Shown here: piece after piece, positions 1 to 7,535 of the stretch
Position numbering within the stretch: position 1 is the stretch's first letter
Layout: each line of letters begins with the position of its first letter
From: JBDNJM01 sp041687755
GTDB lineage: Bacteria; Planctomycetota; UBA1135; GCA-002686595
Length of the DNA: 64,000 bases
NCBI GenBank assembly: GCA_041687755.1
Contig: JBDNJM010000023.1
Coordinates: 182,357-246,356 of the forward strand
Direction of reading: 5' to 3'
Position numbers and translations under genes: made by a program
The notes under the pieces: model-generated
Databases searched by the model: none
Told to the model about the DNA's origin: nothing
What the model saw: only the letters and a program-made list of their open reading frames with translations

Positions 1-1
1 C

Positions 2-541
2 GAAGTGGCGCCCGGGCTGAGTCTCGCGCCGGCGAACCTGGACCTGGGACGCTTCGAGAGCGAGGCGCGGCGCTCAATGCGGCCGGAGCGGGCCCTGGCG
101 GAGGCGCTCCAAGAGTGTCCTCAGAAATTCGACTGGGTGCTGGTGGACTGCCCGCCGCGCGCGGACGGGATCCTCACGGCGAGCGCCTTGATCGCTTCGA
201 CGACGCTGCTGCTCGTGGTCGAGACCGGCGCGTTCTCGCTGCAGGGCGCGCTGCGGGCGCGCGGCCTGCTCGAAGAGGTGGCCAAGGAGCACGGTAAAGA
301 CCTGGACCTCCGGGTTGTCGCGACCCTGTTCAACCGCCGCACCAGCTTCGCGCGCGAAGTCCTGGTGGGGATGCAGTCTCGCTTCGAGGGGCTGATGTTC
401 GACACTGCGATTCGCGAGAGCGTCCGGCTGCGCGAAGCGGCAGGCTTCGGAGTGCCGGTTCAGACCCTGGATCCAGGGTCGCGCGCTGCGGCCGATTTTC
501 GTGCGCTCGCGAGCGAGGCGCTCGCGTACGCGGCCTCCTGA
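2..541 (+). CDS. ParA-family ATPase, 3' part (N-terminus outside window)
   Basis: Partial gene whose reading frame is open to the left edge of the window. The visible 179 residues contain the ParA/MinD Walker A' partner region: a hydrophobic strand ending in DCPPR (around residue 49), matching the DxPP segment of ParA ATPases, then a conserved alternation of helices and strands with FNRRTSFAREV near residue 108, where ParA proteins carry the N-R/T adenine-side loop. The P-loop itself (KGGxGKT) must lie upstream and cannot be checked. The family segregates chromosomes, plasmids or cytoplasmic cargo. No ParB-like gene is visible in the next 2 kb, so its cargo is unknown. About 550 bases without a convincing gene follow. 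Confidence 0.8.
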   Translation, partial: EVAPGLSLAPANLDLGRFESEARRSMRPERALAEALQECPQKFDWVLVDCPPRADGILTASALIASTTLLLVVETGAFSLQGALRARGLLEEVAKEHGKDLDLRVVATLFNRRTSFAREVLVGMQSRFEGLMFDTAIRESVRLREAAGFGVPVQTLDPGSRAAADFRALASEALAYAAS

Positions 542-1096
542 CGGACGGCGGGTTTGCCCCCGGGCTCGGCGGGATCGGTCTCCGGATGGCGGCCGCACCA
601 TCGGGAGGGCGGAGCGCAGCGATGAGCGATGGTTCTCAGAGCGGCGCTCATCGGCAATCGAGCAGCGGGCCTCGGTGCGATCCTGAGGCCAATGAAGCCT
701 CTCTCAGGTGCCTTCTCGGGAGCGTGCCGCGGTGCCGGGGACGACAGGCGTATGCGTGACTCCGGTGCGCGCCCTCCATCCTGGTCGGCGCATGGCGTGC
801 ATCGGGTTCTTTTGTCGAAGCTCTCGCCCGACGGTCGCCGCTTTTACAGGTCGTGCTCCTTCGCGCAACGCTGCGCGGCAAGCTCCAGCCGTGTGCGGGA
901 GGCGTCTCGCAGGCGAGCCCGCGAGCGAGCGCGGTGCCCTCGCCAGTGCCGGAGAGCTCGAGGGCAATCCCGTCGCGCTGGCATCGGCGGCCTCCCGGTG
1001 AGGGGTGGGCTCACAACAACTTTAGGAAATTGTGGTTACGTGCCGCGGGAAACCCTCGCCTCGAATTCCTACACTTGGAACCGAACAACGATCTGC
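542..1096. other. Intergenic region, no convincing gene
   Basis: The frames open here give Arg/Ser/Ala-rich translations with no family resemblance, and the long open frame that runs through it is only an in-frame extension of the downstream HhH gene. I see no clear promoter, tRNA or terminator in it. Confidence 0.5.
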
Positions 1097-2677
1097 ATGG
1101 ACGCACTCGCTCTATTGTGCAACCTCCACGCCGAAGGTCCCGAGACCTTGTGGCGCTTGAGAGGTGCAGGGGTCACCGACCTCGCATCCCTTGGGAGGAT
1201 CAGTGTTCCGTCGCTCGAGTCAGCGCTCGGGCGCGGGGATGGAGGTGCTCAACGCTTCCTGCGGGAAGCGGACCTGCTTGCGGATCGTCTCGGCCTTCAA
1301 GGGCCCGGCGCCCCGGCCGACAACGGCGCATCCTGGGGTGCCTCTGCTGCGGGCTGGCCTGCGCGCGGAGGCCGCGATGGTGCAGGAGGCAAGACGGAGC
1401 GCCCCGAGGGTTGGACCACGTCGAACCCCGGTGCAGCGAAGATCCGCGGCTGGGGTGACAGTGCTACAGACTCCCCGAGGGCTACAGACTCCCCGAGGGC
1501 TACAGACTCCCCGAGGGCTACAGACTCCCCGAGGGCTACAGACTCTCCGAGGGCTACAGACTCCCCGAGGGCTACAGACTCCCCGAGGGCTACAGACTCC
1601 CCGAGGGCTACAGACTCCCCGAGGGCTACAGACTCCCCGAGGGCTCAGGGCTCGCAGGGCTCGCAGGGCGCTACGACACCTCCGGGGCTGACGGGCTCCT
1701 CTTGGAGCGTCGGTTCCCGGGGAGCTCAGGCGAGATCCCACGCTGGGGTGGGGGACGCGCTGGGCGCAGGTCCCCGAGGGCCGAATCCCGCCGGCTTCCC
1801 GGCGCCGATCGATTCGTCTAGCGGTGCCGGCGCCGATGGGGCCGAACCGCCGAGTTCGAGTTCTGCTGACGCAGCCACGGCCGACTGGGACTCCAAGCCG
1901 TACGGCGGCGAGCACAAGAGCTTGGATGCAGCGGAGGCGCTGCGCGAGAGCGAGCGGGGTCTGCCGTCTGAGGGGGAGAGTCCCGCAGGTCTCCTGGCCG
2001 ACATGGACGTGCCGCGGCCTCCGATCGCGCCTGGGAGCGTCTCAGACACGGATCATCGAGAGGCCGAGGACACGGCGCTGGCGGAGCCTGAGGTCGGGCG
2101 CCGCCCGAGTTCGGAGAGCCAGGGCGTGCTCGCCGCGCTCTTGCGCGCCTGGCAGCGGACGGAAGCGCCGACCGCCCCGTTGCCCGCAACGGAATCCACC
2201 GTGCGTCCCGAGGCGACGTTGGTTGCACGCGACGCGGCTCCGTTTGACAGTGCGGGGTTCGACAGTGCGGGGTTCGACACCGTGGGGGCGGACGCGTGCG
2301 ACCCGGACGCCGACGACGCCGGCGATGCGGACAGCATCGTGATGGAGGAGATTCCTGTGCCGCAATGGCGTCAGGGCTCCGGCGTTGCTTCTGTGGCGAC
2401 CGATCTGGGTGGGGAGAGGACCGCGGAGGAGTCGTCGGACGACCAAGCCGAGCTGGAACCCGCGCGTGGGGGGGGTGCGGCTACCTTTACCCCGCTGTCC
2501 GTGGTCTCCACGGATCAACTGGGGCCCGAGGCGCTGCAGAAGCTGCAGTCCGCAGGGATCCACTCGCTGGAGCAGCTGGTCGGGATGGAGGCGCAGGAGC
2601 TCGTGAACATCTCCGGGCTGCGCTACACCCAGGTGCTGAGGCTTCAGTTCCTCGCTCGGCGCACGCTGCGCGACTAA
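1097..2677 (+). CDS. Helix-hairpin-helix protein with a hexapeptide-repeat linker
   Basis: The frame is open from 629, but I place the start at ATG 1097 because the sequence becomes protein-like there (MDALALLCNLHAEGP...). The 526-residue product has two helical caps joined by a long disordered linker. Residues about 1-60 (TLWRLRGAGVTDLASL) resemble an HhH/SAM-like helical module. Residues about 470-526 (LQSAGIHSLEQLVGM ... GLRYTQVLRLQ) look like the DNA-binding HhH fold seen in RNA polymerase alpha C-terminal-like and DUF4332-like domains. The linker is acidic and Ser/Pro/Gly-rich and includes ten ATDSPR repeats (residues 123-182) and a triple FDSAG-type repeat near 383. Downstream of a ParA gene, a nucleoid or chromosome-associated role is possible, but that is inference. 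Function not established. Confidence 0.7.
   Translation: MDALALLCNLHAEGPETLWRLRGAGVTDLASLGRISVPSLESALGRGDGGAQRFLREADLLADRLGLQGPGAPADNGASWGASAAGWPARGGRDGAGGKTERPEGWTTSNPGAAKIRGWGDSATDSPRATDSPRATDSPRATDSPRATDSPRATDSPRATDSPRATDSPRATDSPRATDSPRAQGSQGSQGATTPPGLTGSSWSVGSRGAQARSHAGVGDALGAGPRGPNPAGFPAPIDSSSGAGADGAEPPSSSSADAATADWDSKPYGGEHKSLDAAEALRESERGLPSEGESPAGLLADMDVPRPPIAPGSVSDTDHREAEDTALAEPEVGRRPSSESQGVLAALLRAWQRTEAPTAPLPATESTVRPEATLVARDAAPFDSAGFDSAGFDTVGADACDPDADDAGDADSIVMEEIPVPQWRQGSGVASVATDLGGERTAEESSDDQAELEPARGGGAATFTPLSVVSTDQLGPEALQKLQSAGIHSLEQLVGMEAQELVNISGLRYTQVLRLQFLARRTLRD
1463..1642 (+). repeat. Ten tandem copies of an 18-bp unit coding for ATDSPR
   Basis: The unit gctacagactccccgagg occurs ten times head to tail. 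The only visible variant is one C-to-T change in unit 5 (1535-1552), synonymous in the coding frame. The unit is a multiple of three and in frame with the HhH protein, so copy-number change would alter linker length without breaking the gene. There are no spacers, so it is not a CRISPR array. Confidence 0.95.
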
Positions 2678-3256
2678 GGCGACCTTTGGTAGCGCGAGCG
2701 GCGTCTGGCCGTCTGGAGCGCACGATGCGTGGACGGGTCGCGCCAGGCACGGTGATTCACTCATCCTGAACGGTATTGGGATTCACTCATCCCGAGAGGC
2801 GTTCGGGACGCCGGCCGCGAGCCGTGGCCCTGCCTCGAGGGGGCCTGCTTAGAGGAGTTCGTGCGATGATCTAGGGCAGGGCGCCGGCGCGGAACAGACG
2901 GCGCCGCGAAGGCCCACGATCCGGGGCGGGGCTGCGGACAGGCCCCTCAGCTAGACACGCTAGGAGGCGACCTGGGGCAGGGAATCGGCCCCGATGAGGC
3001 CCGAGCGGGACGTCGCTGGGCGGGGCCTGGCGCGCAGGTCGGGGATCGGGCGCTCTCGTGTCGGCCTTCGGATCGGGCAGCGGAGCGCTCCCCCGGTCGC
3101 TATCCTGTTCCGTCCGAAAGCTCGCTCCGCTCCGCCGCTCGCCGTTTTTCGGTGGGCCGCGCTCGGTCGAGGACCCCCTCCTGCGGGCACGCTCGGTCGC
3201 CGAGCAGCCTGCAGAGCAAGACCCCCCTCCCAGCCAGCGACGTGGCACCTGATCCC
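2678..3256. promoter_or_regulatory. Intergenic region with a direct repeat and a candidate promoter
   Basis: No convincing gene. A 13-bp direct repeat gattcactcatcc lies at 2754-2766 and 2780-2792, a spacing of 26 bp centre to centre, which could be an operator. Nearer the aminotransferase, TATCCT at 3101-3106 sits in the 10-mer CGCTATCCTG that recurs upstream of hldD (20955-20964), and the 15-mer TCCGTCCGAAAGCTC at 3109-3123 recurs upstream of gpmI (37232-37246). A promoter with its 5' leader is plausible but not proven. Confidence 0.35.
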
Positions 3257-4501
3257 ATGGATATCCTGAACACCGGTTTGACGCGCGAGGCCTCGGACCG
3301 GCCCGGAGATGACCCCATCTTCGCGCTCGACGGCGAGGCGCGTCGGCGGGCGGCAGCAGGGGAGCACATCGTGAACGCGACGCTCGGCGCGCTGCACGAC
3401 GAGAGCGGGGCTCTCTCCACGCTGCCGACCGTCGTCGACCTGCTGGCCCACGCGCCCTCCGCGTGCTACGGCTACGCCCCGATCGTGGGCTCGGCCGAGT
3501 TCTTGGAGGGCGTCCGGCGCGACGCCTTCGGCGCGGGCGCGCTGTTTGATTCGAGCATCGCCGTGGCGACGCCTGGCGGAACCGGCGCCTGCTATGCGGC
3601 AGTCGTGAACTTCCTCGAGCGGGGCCAAAACCTCCTGACCACCGATCTGTACTGGTCGCCCTACGGCATCCTCGCCCAGCACGCGGGACGCGGTGTTGAG
3701 ACCTTCGCGATGTTCGATGCGGAGGGTGGCTTCAACACGCCGGCGCTCGCCGAGGCGATCGACGGACAGCTCGCCCAGCAGGGGCGTTGCCTGCTGTTCC
3801 TGAACACGCCCTGCCACAACCCGACCGGGTACACGCTCGACGACGCGGAGTGGGGGCGCCTCGTGGAGGTGCTGCTGGCGGCTGCAGCCAAGGGTCCGGT
3901 GACCCTGTTGCTCGACCATGCCTACGCGGCCTTCGCGCCGGAGTCGGCGGCGGCTTGGGTGCCGCACGTGGAGCGCCTGCTCGGCAAGCTGTCCGTGCTG
4001 CTGGCCTGGACGGCTTCGAAGTCGTTGGCCCTGTACGGCGGTCGGGTCGGGGCGCTGATCGCCGCCCATTCGGGCGCGGAAGAGCGCCGGCGGCTGTTCA
4101 ACGCGCTCGGCTACACGTGCCGCGGGACCTGGTCGAACGGCAATCACCTGGGGCAATGGGCGGTGGGCCGAGTGCTCAACGACGAGCGACTGAGGAGCCA
4201 GGTCGCGGCTGAGCGGGCGGAGCTGTTCGGGCCGCTCGACGCCCGCGTGGTCGCTTTCAACGCTGCGGCCCAGCAGTTCGGTCTGGAGACGCCGCGCTAC
4301 GAGGGCGGCTTCTTCGTCTGTGCGTTCACCGGCGCGGCCAAGGAAGCGGCGGCGCTCGCGCGGGAGCAGGGCGTGTTCGTCGTGCCGCTGCAGGGAGCGC
4401 TGCGGCTCGCCCTGTGCTCGACGAAGCTGGAGGACGTGCCGCGACTCGTCGAGGTCGTGGCGGGCGCGCTCACGGCCGTAGCCTCGGGGGCCGCGCGATG
4501 A
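3257..4501 (+). CDS. Aromatic/aspartate-type aminotransferase, class I (PLP)
   Basis: PLP-dependent fold-type I aminotransferase of 414 residues, using ATG 3257 (MDILNTGLT); the open frame extends upstream to 3152 but that part is not conserved-looking. The diagnostic TPCHNPTGY motif (about residue 185) is the Iα-subfamily N-P-T-G substrate/cofactor loop, and the Schiff-base lysine is in WTASKSLALYGGRVGAL (about residue 255), as in AspC/TyrB enzymes. The family transfers an amino group between aspartate or aromatic amino acids and 2-oxoglutarate; the substrate cannot be set from sequence alone. Its stop overlaps the start of the next gene (ATGA), so the two are probably translated together. 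A TATCCT-type promoter lies about 150 bases upstream. Confidence 0.85.
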   Translation: MDILNTGLTREASDRPGDDPIFALDGEARRRAAAGEHIVNATLGALHDESGALSTLPTVVDLLAHAPSACYGYAPIVGSAEFLEGVRRDAFGAGALFDSSIAVATPGGTGACYAAVVNFLERGQNLLTTDLYWSPYGILAQHAGRGVETFAMFDAEGGFNTPALAEAIDGQLAQQGRCLLFLNTPCHNPTGYTLDDAEWGRLVEVLLAAAAKGPVTLLLDHAYAAFAPESAAAWVPHVERLLGKLSVLLAWTASKSLALYGGRVGALIAAHSGAEERRRLFNALGYTCRGTWSNGNHLGQWAVGRVLNDERLRSQVAAERAELFGPLDARVVAFNAAAQQFGLETPRYEGGFFVCAFTGAAKEAAALAREQGVFVVPLQGALRLALCSTKLEDVPRLVEVVAGALTAVASGAAR

Positions 4502-5274
4502 CGGGGCAGCACGACTACGGCGGGCGGGTGCATCTACTCGAGGATCCGTACCTCAGCTCGATCCTGGCCCGGGTCGCCGCGGAGGCGACTCCCCGCCAGG
4601 TCGTGCTCGACGGCGTCCGGCGGGTCTACGACGTGCTGTTCGCGGCGGCAGCGGCCAACGAACTGCCGACCGCTCCGATCCGCCAGCCCACGCGCATGGC
4701 CGCGGAGCACGGCGAGCGAGCCGTCCTCGCGGTCGACGGGCTCTCGAACACGACAGACGTGGTCGTCTGCGACGTGATTCGCGGCGGCATCGTGCCGGCC
4801 CAGCAGTGCTTCGAGCGGCTATCGGCCGTGATCGACGAGTCGCGGGTGCGCCTGGACCACCTGAACATGGCGCGCGTCTCCGATGCCCAGGGCCGGGTGA
4901 CCGGGGTGGACCTCTCGGGCAGCAAGGTCGGCGGCACGGTGGAAGGCGCGACGCTGTTCCTGCCCGATCCCATGGGGGCCACGGGGTCGACCACCGTGCG
5001 CGCGCTCGAGCACTACTTCGAGCACCACGGTCGTCCCGCGCGCACGATTTGCCTGCCCATGATCTCGACGCCAGAGTTTCTGACGCGCGTTCTGGACTTC
5101 GATCCGAAGCTCGTGGTCTACACGGCTCGCGTCGATCGGGGCATGTCGCCGGAAGACGTCTTGGCCGAGCGGCCCGGGGCGCGCTGGAACGAGGAGCAAG
5201 GCCTCGACAGCCACGGATACATCGTTCCGGGCGCCGGCGGGCTCGGCGAGGTTCTGAACAACTCGTGGTGCTAG
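4498..5274 (+). CDS. upp: Uracil phosphoribosyltransferase family protein
   Basis: Predicted uracil phosphoribosyltransferase: uracil + PRPP to UMP, pyrimidine salvage in the cytoplasm. The PRPP-binding loop is DPMGATGSTT (about residue 160; the usual form is DPMLATGGS), preceded by the substrate-side GGIVPAQQ segment and followed near the C-terminus by HGYIVPGAGGLGE, matching the family's uracil-binding GYIVPGLGDAGD end. At 258 residues it is longer than the usual roughly 210, mainly at the N-terminus, and the PRPP loop has T for G, so specificity may differ. ATG 4498 overlaps the aminotransferase stop by four bases, which fixes this start. Coupling to an aminotransferase rather than a nucleotide gene is unusual. 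Confidence 0.75.
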   Translation: MTGQHDYGGRVHLLEDPYLSSILARVAAEATPRQVVLDGVRRVYDVLFAAAAANELPTAPIRQPTRMAAEHGERAVLAVDGLSNTTDVVVCDVIRGGIVPAQQCFERLSAVIDESRVRLDHLNMARVSDAQGRVTGVDLSGSKVGGTVEGATLFLPDPMGATGSTTVRALEHYFEHHGRPARTICLPMISTPEFLTRVLDFDPKLVVYTARVDRGMSPEDVLAERPGARWNEEQGLDSHGYIVPGAGGLGEVLNNSWC

Positions 5275-5531
5275 GCGGCGCCGGCCAGCCCGGCCACCTC
5301 CGGGGACTCTTCGGGCGCCTGCTACACGGCCGCGCTGCCGCTCTCGCCGGCCGCGCGTCGTGGCCTCCGGTCGCGCCGCGCCGCAGCGCGAATCGCCGCC
5401 TCAGTCCGACCTTGGGCCTCGGTCCTGCGCCGGTGCTCCCGCTCTAGCAGCGGTCACAGCTAACCGCACGGCCGCAGGTGCCGGGCTCTCACTCCCTGTT
5501 TCCACCCCCCGATCCTCTCGGTCCAGCGACC

Positions 5532-5933
5532 ATGCACAGCCTGACCCCCCTCGCTCTCCTGTCGATGATCCCCCTGTTCGCCTGCGGAGGCGCCGAGCCC
5601 GAGGGCGATACGACGGGGTCCGGCTCCGCCGAGGCGCCGGCGGTCGTCGATCTCGAGGCCGCGGCCAAGCTGTTCACCGGCGGCAAGGGCAGCTGCGCGG
5701 CGTGCCACGGGAAGGAGGGCAAAGGCATGATGCTCGGCCCGGAAATCACCGGCGCGGCGGAGCACTGGACCGTCGACACGCTCGCCGGCTTCTTCGCCGA
5801 TCCCGGCCGGACGCTGGCGGGCGACGCGCGTCTCGCGGAGATGGCCGCGCGATATTCCTCACCGATGCCGGCGGCCACCAACCTAAACGAGGCGGAGCGC
5901 AAGGCGGTGGCGGCCTACGTCCTCTCTCTCTGA
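5532..5933 (+). CDS. Cytochrome c class I lipoprotein
   Basis: Small 133-residue c-type cytochrome, exported and lipid-anchored. Start chosen at ATG 5532, which gives a signal peptide ending in a lipobox (PLFAC, Cys18) followed by a Gly/Ser/Thr-rich tether. The haem-attachment motif is CAACH (residues 55-59) and the probable sixth ligand is the Met of SSPMP (Met112). It looks like the short monohaem cytochromes that shuttle electrons in the periplasm. No obvious redox partner is adjacent. The following genes are on the opposite strand. Confidence 0.85.
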   Translation: MHSLTPLALLSMIPLFACGGAEPEGDTTGSGSAEAPAVVDLEAAAKLFTGGKGSCAACHGKEGKGMMLGPEITGAAEHWTVDTLAGFFADPGRTLAGDARLAEMAARYSSPMPAATNLNEAERKAVAAYVLSL

Positions 5934-6072
5934 GGGGGCGAGCGCTCGCCGTGCCGGTTTGATGGGGCCCGACTGACGGGGCCCGGCCCAGTGGGGTACG
6001 GCCCAGGGGCCCCGGGCTCGACCGCAACCGCGTGGGCGGTCGAGACGCCTTCGAAGGTCCGCTGCGCCGGGT

Positions 6073-6570
6073 CTACAGGTCGTCGGGGCGCGGCCCGGCT
6101 CCGGACTCCATCGAGCTGCTCCCGTCGTGGCTGCGGACCCAGAGCCAGTCGCTGGGCCCTAGCTCTGAGCGCAGCAGGAACAGTTCCTTGTCCGAGTGCA
6201 CGCTGCGCGACCGGAACCACTCCCCTTCGCGGAACACGATCGCGGGCCGCACCTTGCCGCGCATCAGCTGCTCGAGGAGGTCGAGGGCGGCGTCGATTTC
6301 GTCTCCGCCCTCAGTCGGCTCGAGCAGGCTGGAGTGCTCGTGCCAGAAGCGGGTAGAGAGCGTCACCTCGCCGCCGTAGGTAGACAGCTCTAGGTCGCAG
6401 CCGCGATCGTCCGGCGCGGGCCACTGGGCCACCACGAAGGGTTGGTCATCGCCCTCCTCGGTCTCGAGCCAGGCGCCCTCGCCCAAGTCGGGAAAGCGTT
6501 GCGCCAGGCGCTCGGCGGTCGTGCGGCTGAACGGGTCGAGCTGTTCGAGGTTGTCTGCGGTCAGGGTCAC
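6073..6570 (-). CDS. Hypothetical protein, paralogue of its upstream neighbour
   Basis: 165-residue soluble protein with no signal peptide or membrane segment, not recognised as a known family. It starts at GTG 6570, overlapping the stop of the upstream gene by four bases (GTGA). The core IDAALDLLEQLMRGKV matches LDAALDLVEDVLSDRV of the neighbour, preceded in both by a beta-rich stretch and followed by an aromatic strand (VFREGEWFRS versus LTRDGRWSES). The two are thus a tandem duplication, with about 30% identity by eye in the centre. Function unknown. Acidic composition and compact size would suit a cytosolic accessory or immunity-type protein, but nothing adjacent supports that. Confidence 0.7.
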   Translation of the reverse strand: MTLTADNLEQLDPFSRTTAERLAQRFPDLGEGAWLETEEGDDQPFVVAQWPAPDDRGCDLELSTYGGEVTLSTRFWHEHSSLLEPTEGGDEIDAALDLLEQLMRGKVRPAIVFREGEWFRSRSVHSDKELFLLRSELGPSDWLWVRSHDGSSSMESGAGPRPDDL

Positions 6571-7058
6571 GCCTGCTCCCGGGCCAGGTCATCGCCGGTC
6601 AGCACGTGGTCGCGCGTGCCCTCCCAGCTGAAGAGTTCGATGCGGATGCCGGGCGCGAGCTTGCGGCACAGGGCCTGCTCGTCGCGCTCGTCGTAGGCGG
6701 TGCCGGACTCGCTCCAGCGGCCATCGCGGGTGAGGACGTAGAGCGCGACGCGGTCGGACAGCACGTCCTCGACGAGGTCGAGGGCGGCATCGAGTTGAGT
6801 GCTGCGACCGGCGTTCGGGGGCGCGTCGAATTCTGCGCTGAAGCGGCCCCAGCTGACGGAGATGCGCCCCGATTCGCCGGTGTCCACCGTCAGAACGCCG
6901 GGGCGCCTGGAAGGCGAGGGCACGCTCAGCACCAAGAAGCCCTGGTCGCGGCCCGGGAGATCTTCCACGCGGGCGTGCGCGCGCAGCCAGGGTTGGGTGC
7001 GCAGCAGCTGGCGAGCGAAGGCGGCGCTGGTGGGTTCGAGTCGGTCGATGTCGACCAT
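6567..7058 (-). CDS. Hypothetical protein, paralogue of its downstream neighbour
   Basis: 163-residue predicted cytosolic protein starting at ATG 7058. The layout is an N-terminal helix (about 1-22), a beta-rich middle including ILTVDTGESGR-like strands (about 58-85), the shared helical core LDAALDLVEDVLSDRV (about 93-108), then ALYVLTRDGRWSES and a C-terminal strand-helix. It forms a two-gene unit with the following paralogue through a GTGA overlap. I do not recognise the family. It lies downstream of a region holding a tandem repeat, and no functional neighbour helps. Confidence 0.7.
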   Translation of the reverse strand: MVDIDRLEPTSAAFARQLLRTQPWLRAHARVEDLPGRDQGFLVLSVPSPSRRPGVLTVDTGESGRISVSWGRFSAEFDAPPNAGRSTQLDAALDLVEDVLSDRVALYVLTRDGRWSESGTAYDERDEQALCRKLAPGIRIELFSWEGTRDHVLTGDDLAREQA

Positions 7059-7535
7059 GGGCGCAAGTTAGCGGGCGAAGGGGGGCTTGGCCAGAACGTT
7101 GGGCGCGAGCCTGCCTGCGGAGTTGCCCGCAGAGCCGAGAGCCGAGAGCCGGCCGGAGCTCCGCAGGACCGCTCCGGGCCTTCAACGCGCAGGGGCCCGC
7201 TTCCACCGTTCGGTGCAAGCGGGCCCCTGGCGCTCTGATCCGCGGGAGGGTGACGATCTTCGTGCCCCGCGGGAGCCCCCCCCCCCGGAGAGCGCCTGCC
7301 CCTAGCGCCGAGGTGAGGCGGGAGCGCCACCTGCCCCTGCCGAGTCACACAGCCTGAATCACTGCGCCCAAATCACTGCGCCCAAATCACTGCGCCCAAA
7401 TTACTGCGCCCAAATCACTGCGCCCAAATCACTGCGCCCAAATCACTGCACCCAATTCACCGGGCCTGGCGTAATCCGTGAGCGCTCTGTTTCGCTCCAG
7501 GGGCGTCTGTCCGATGGACCAGAAGGCGCCTCGTC
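7059..7535. other. Intergenic region between two minus-strand units
   Basis: No gene seen. It holds the 14-bp tandem repeat described separately, a C10 run near 7269-7278 and a duplicated gagagccgag-type stretch near 7135-7153. It separates the paralogous unknown pair from the 3' end of the zinc-peptidase-like gene, so it probably contains the promoter of the pair. Confidence 0.5.
7357..7454. repeat. Seven tandem copies of a 14-bp unit
   Basis: Unit aatcactgcgccca, seven contiguous copies, with single changes in copy 4 (7399-7412) and copy 7 (7441-7454), followed by a degenerate partial copy. Fourteen is not a multiple of three and the block lies outside genes, so it is a non-coding minisatellite. 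It is AT-richer than its surroundings. No spacers, so it is not CRISPR. Confidence 0.95.

Noticed and set aside
629..1096. N-terminal extension of the HhH protein
   Set aside because: The in-frame upstream stretch is Arg/Ser-rich and unlike protein; the conserved-looking sequence starts at ATG 1097.
1463..1642. CRISPR array
   Set aside because: Units are contiguous with no unique spacers and are in frame inside a protein-coding gene.
7357..7454. CRISPR array
   Set aside because: 14-bp units without spacers; no cas genes in the window.
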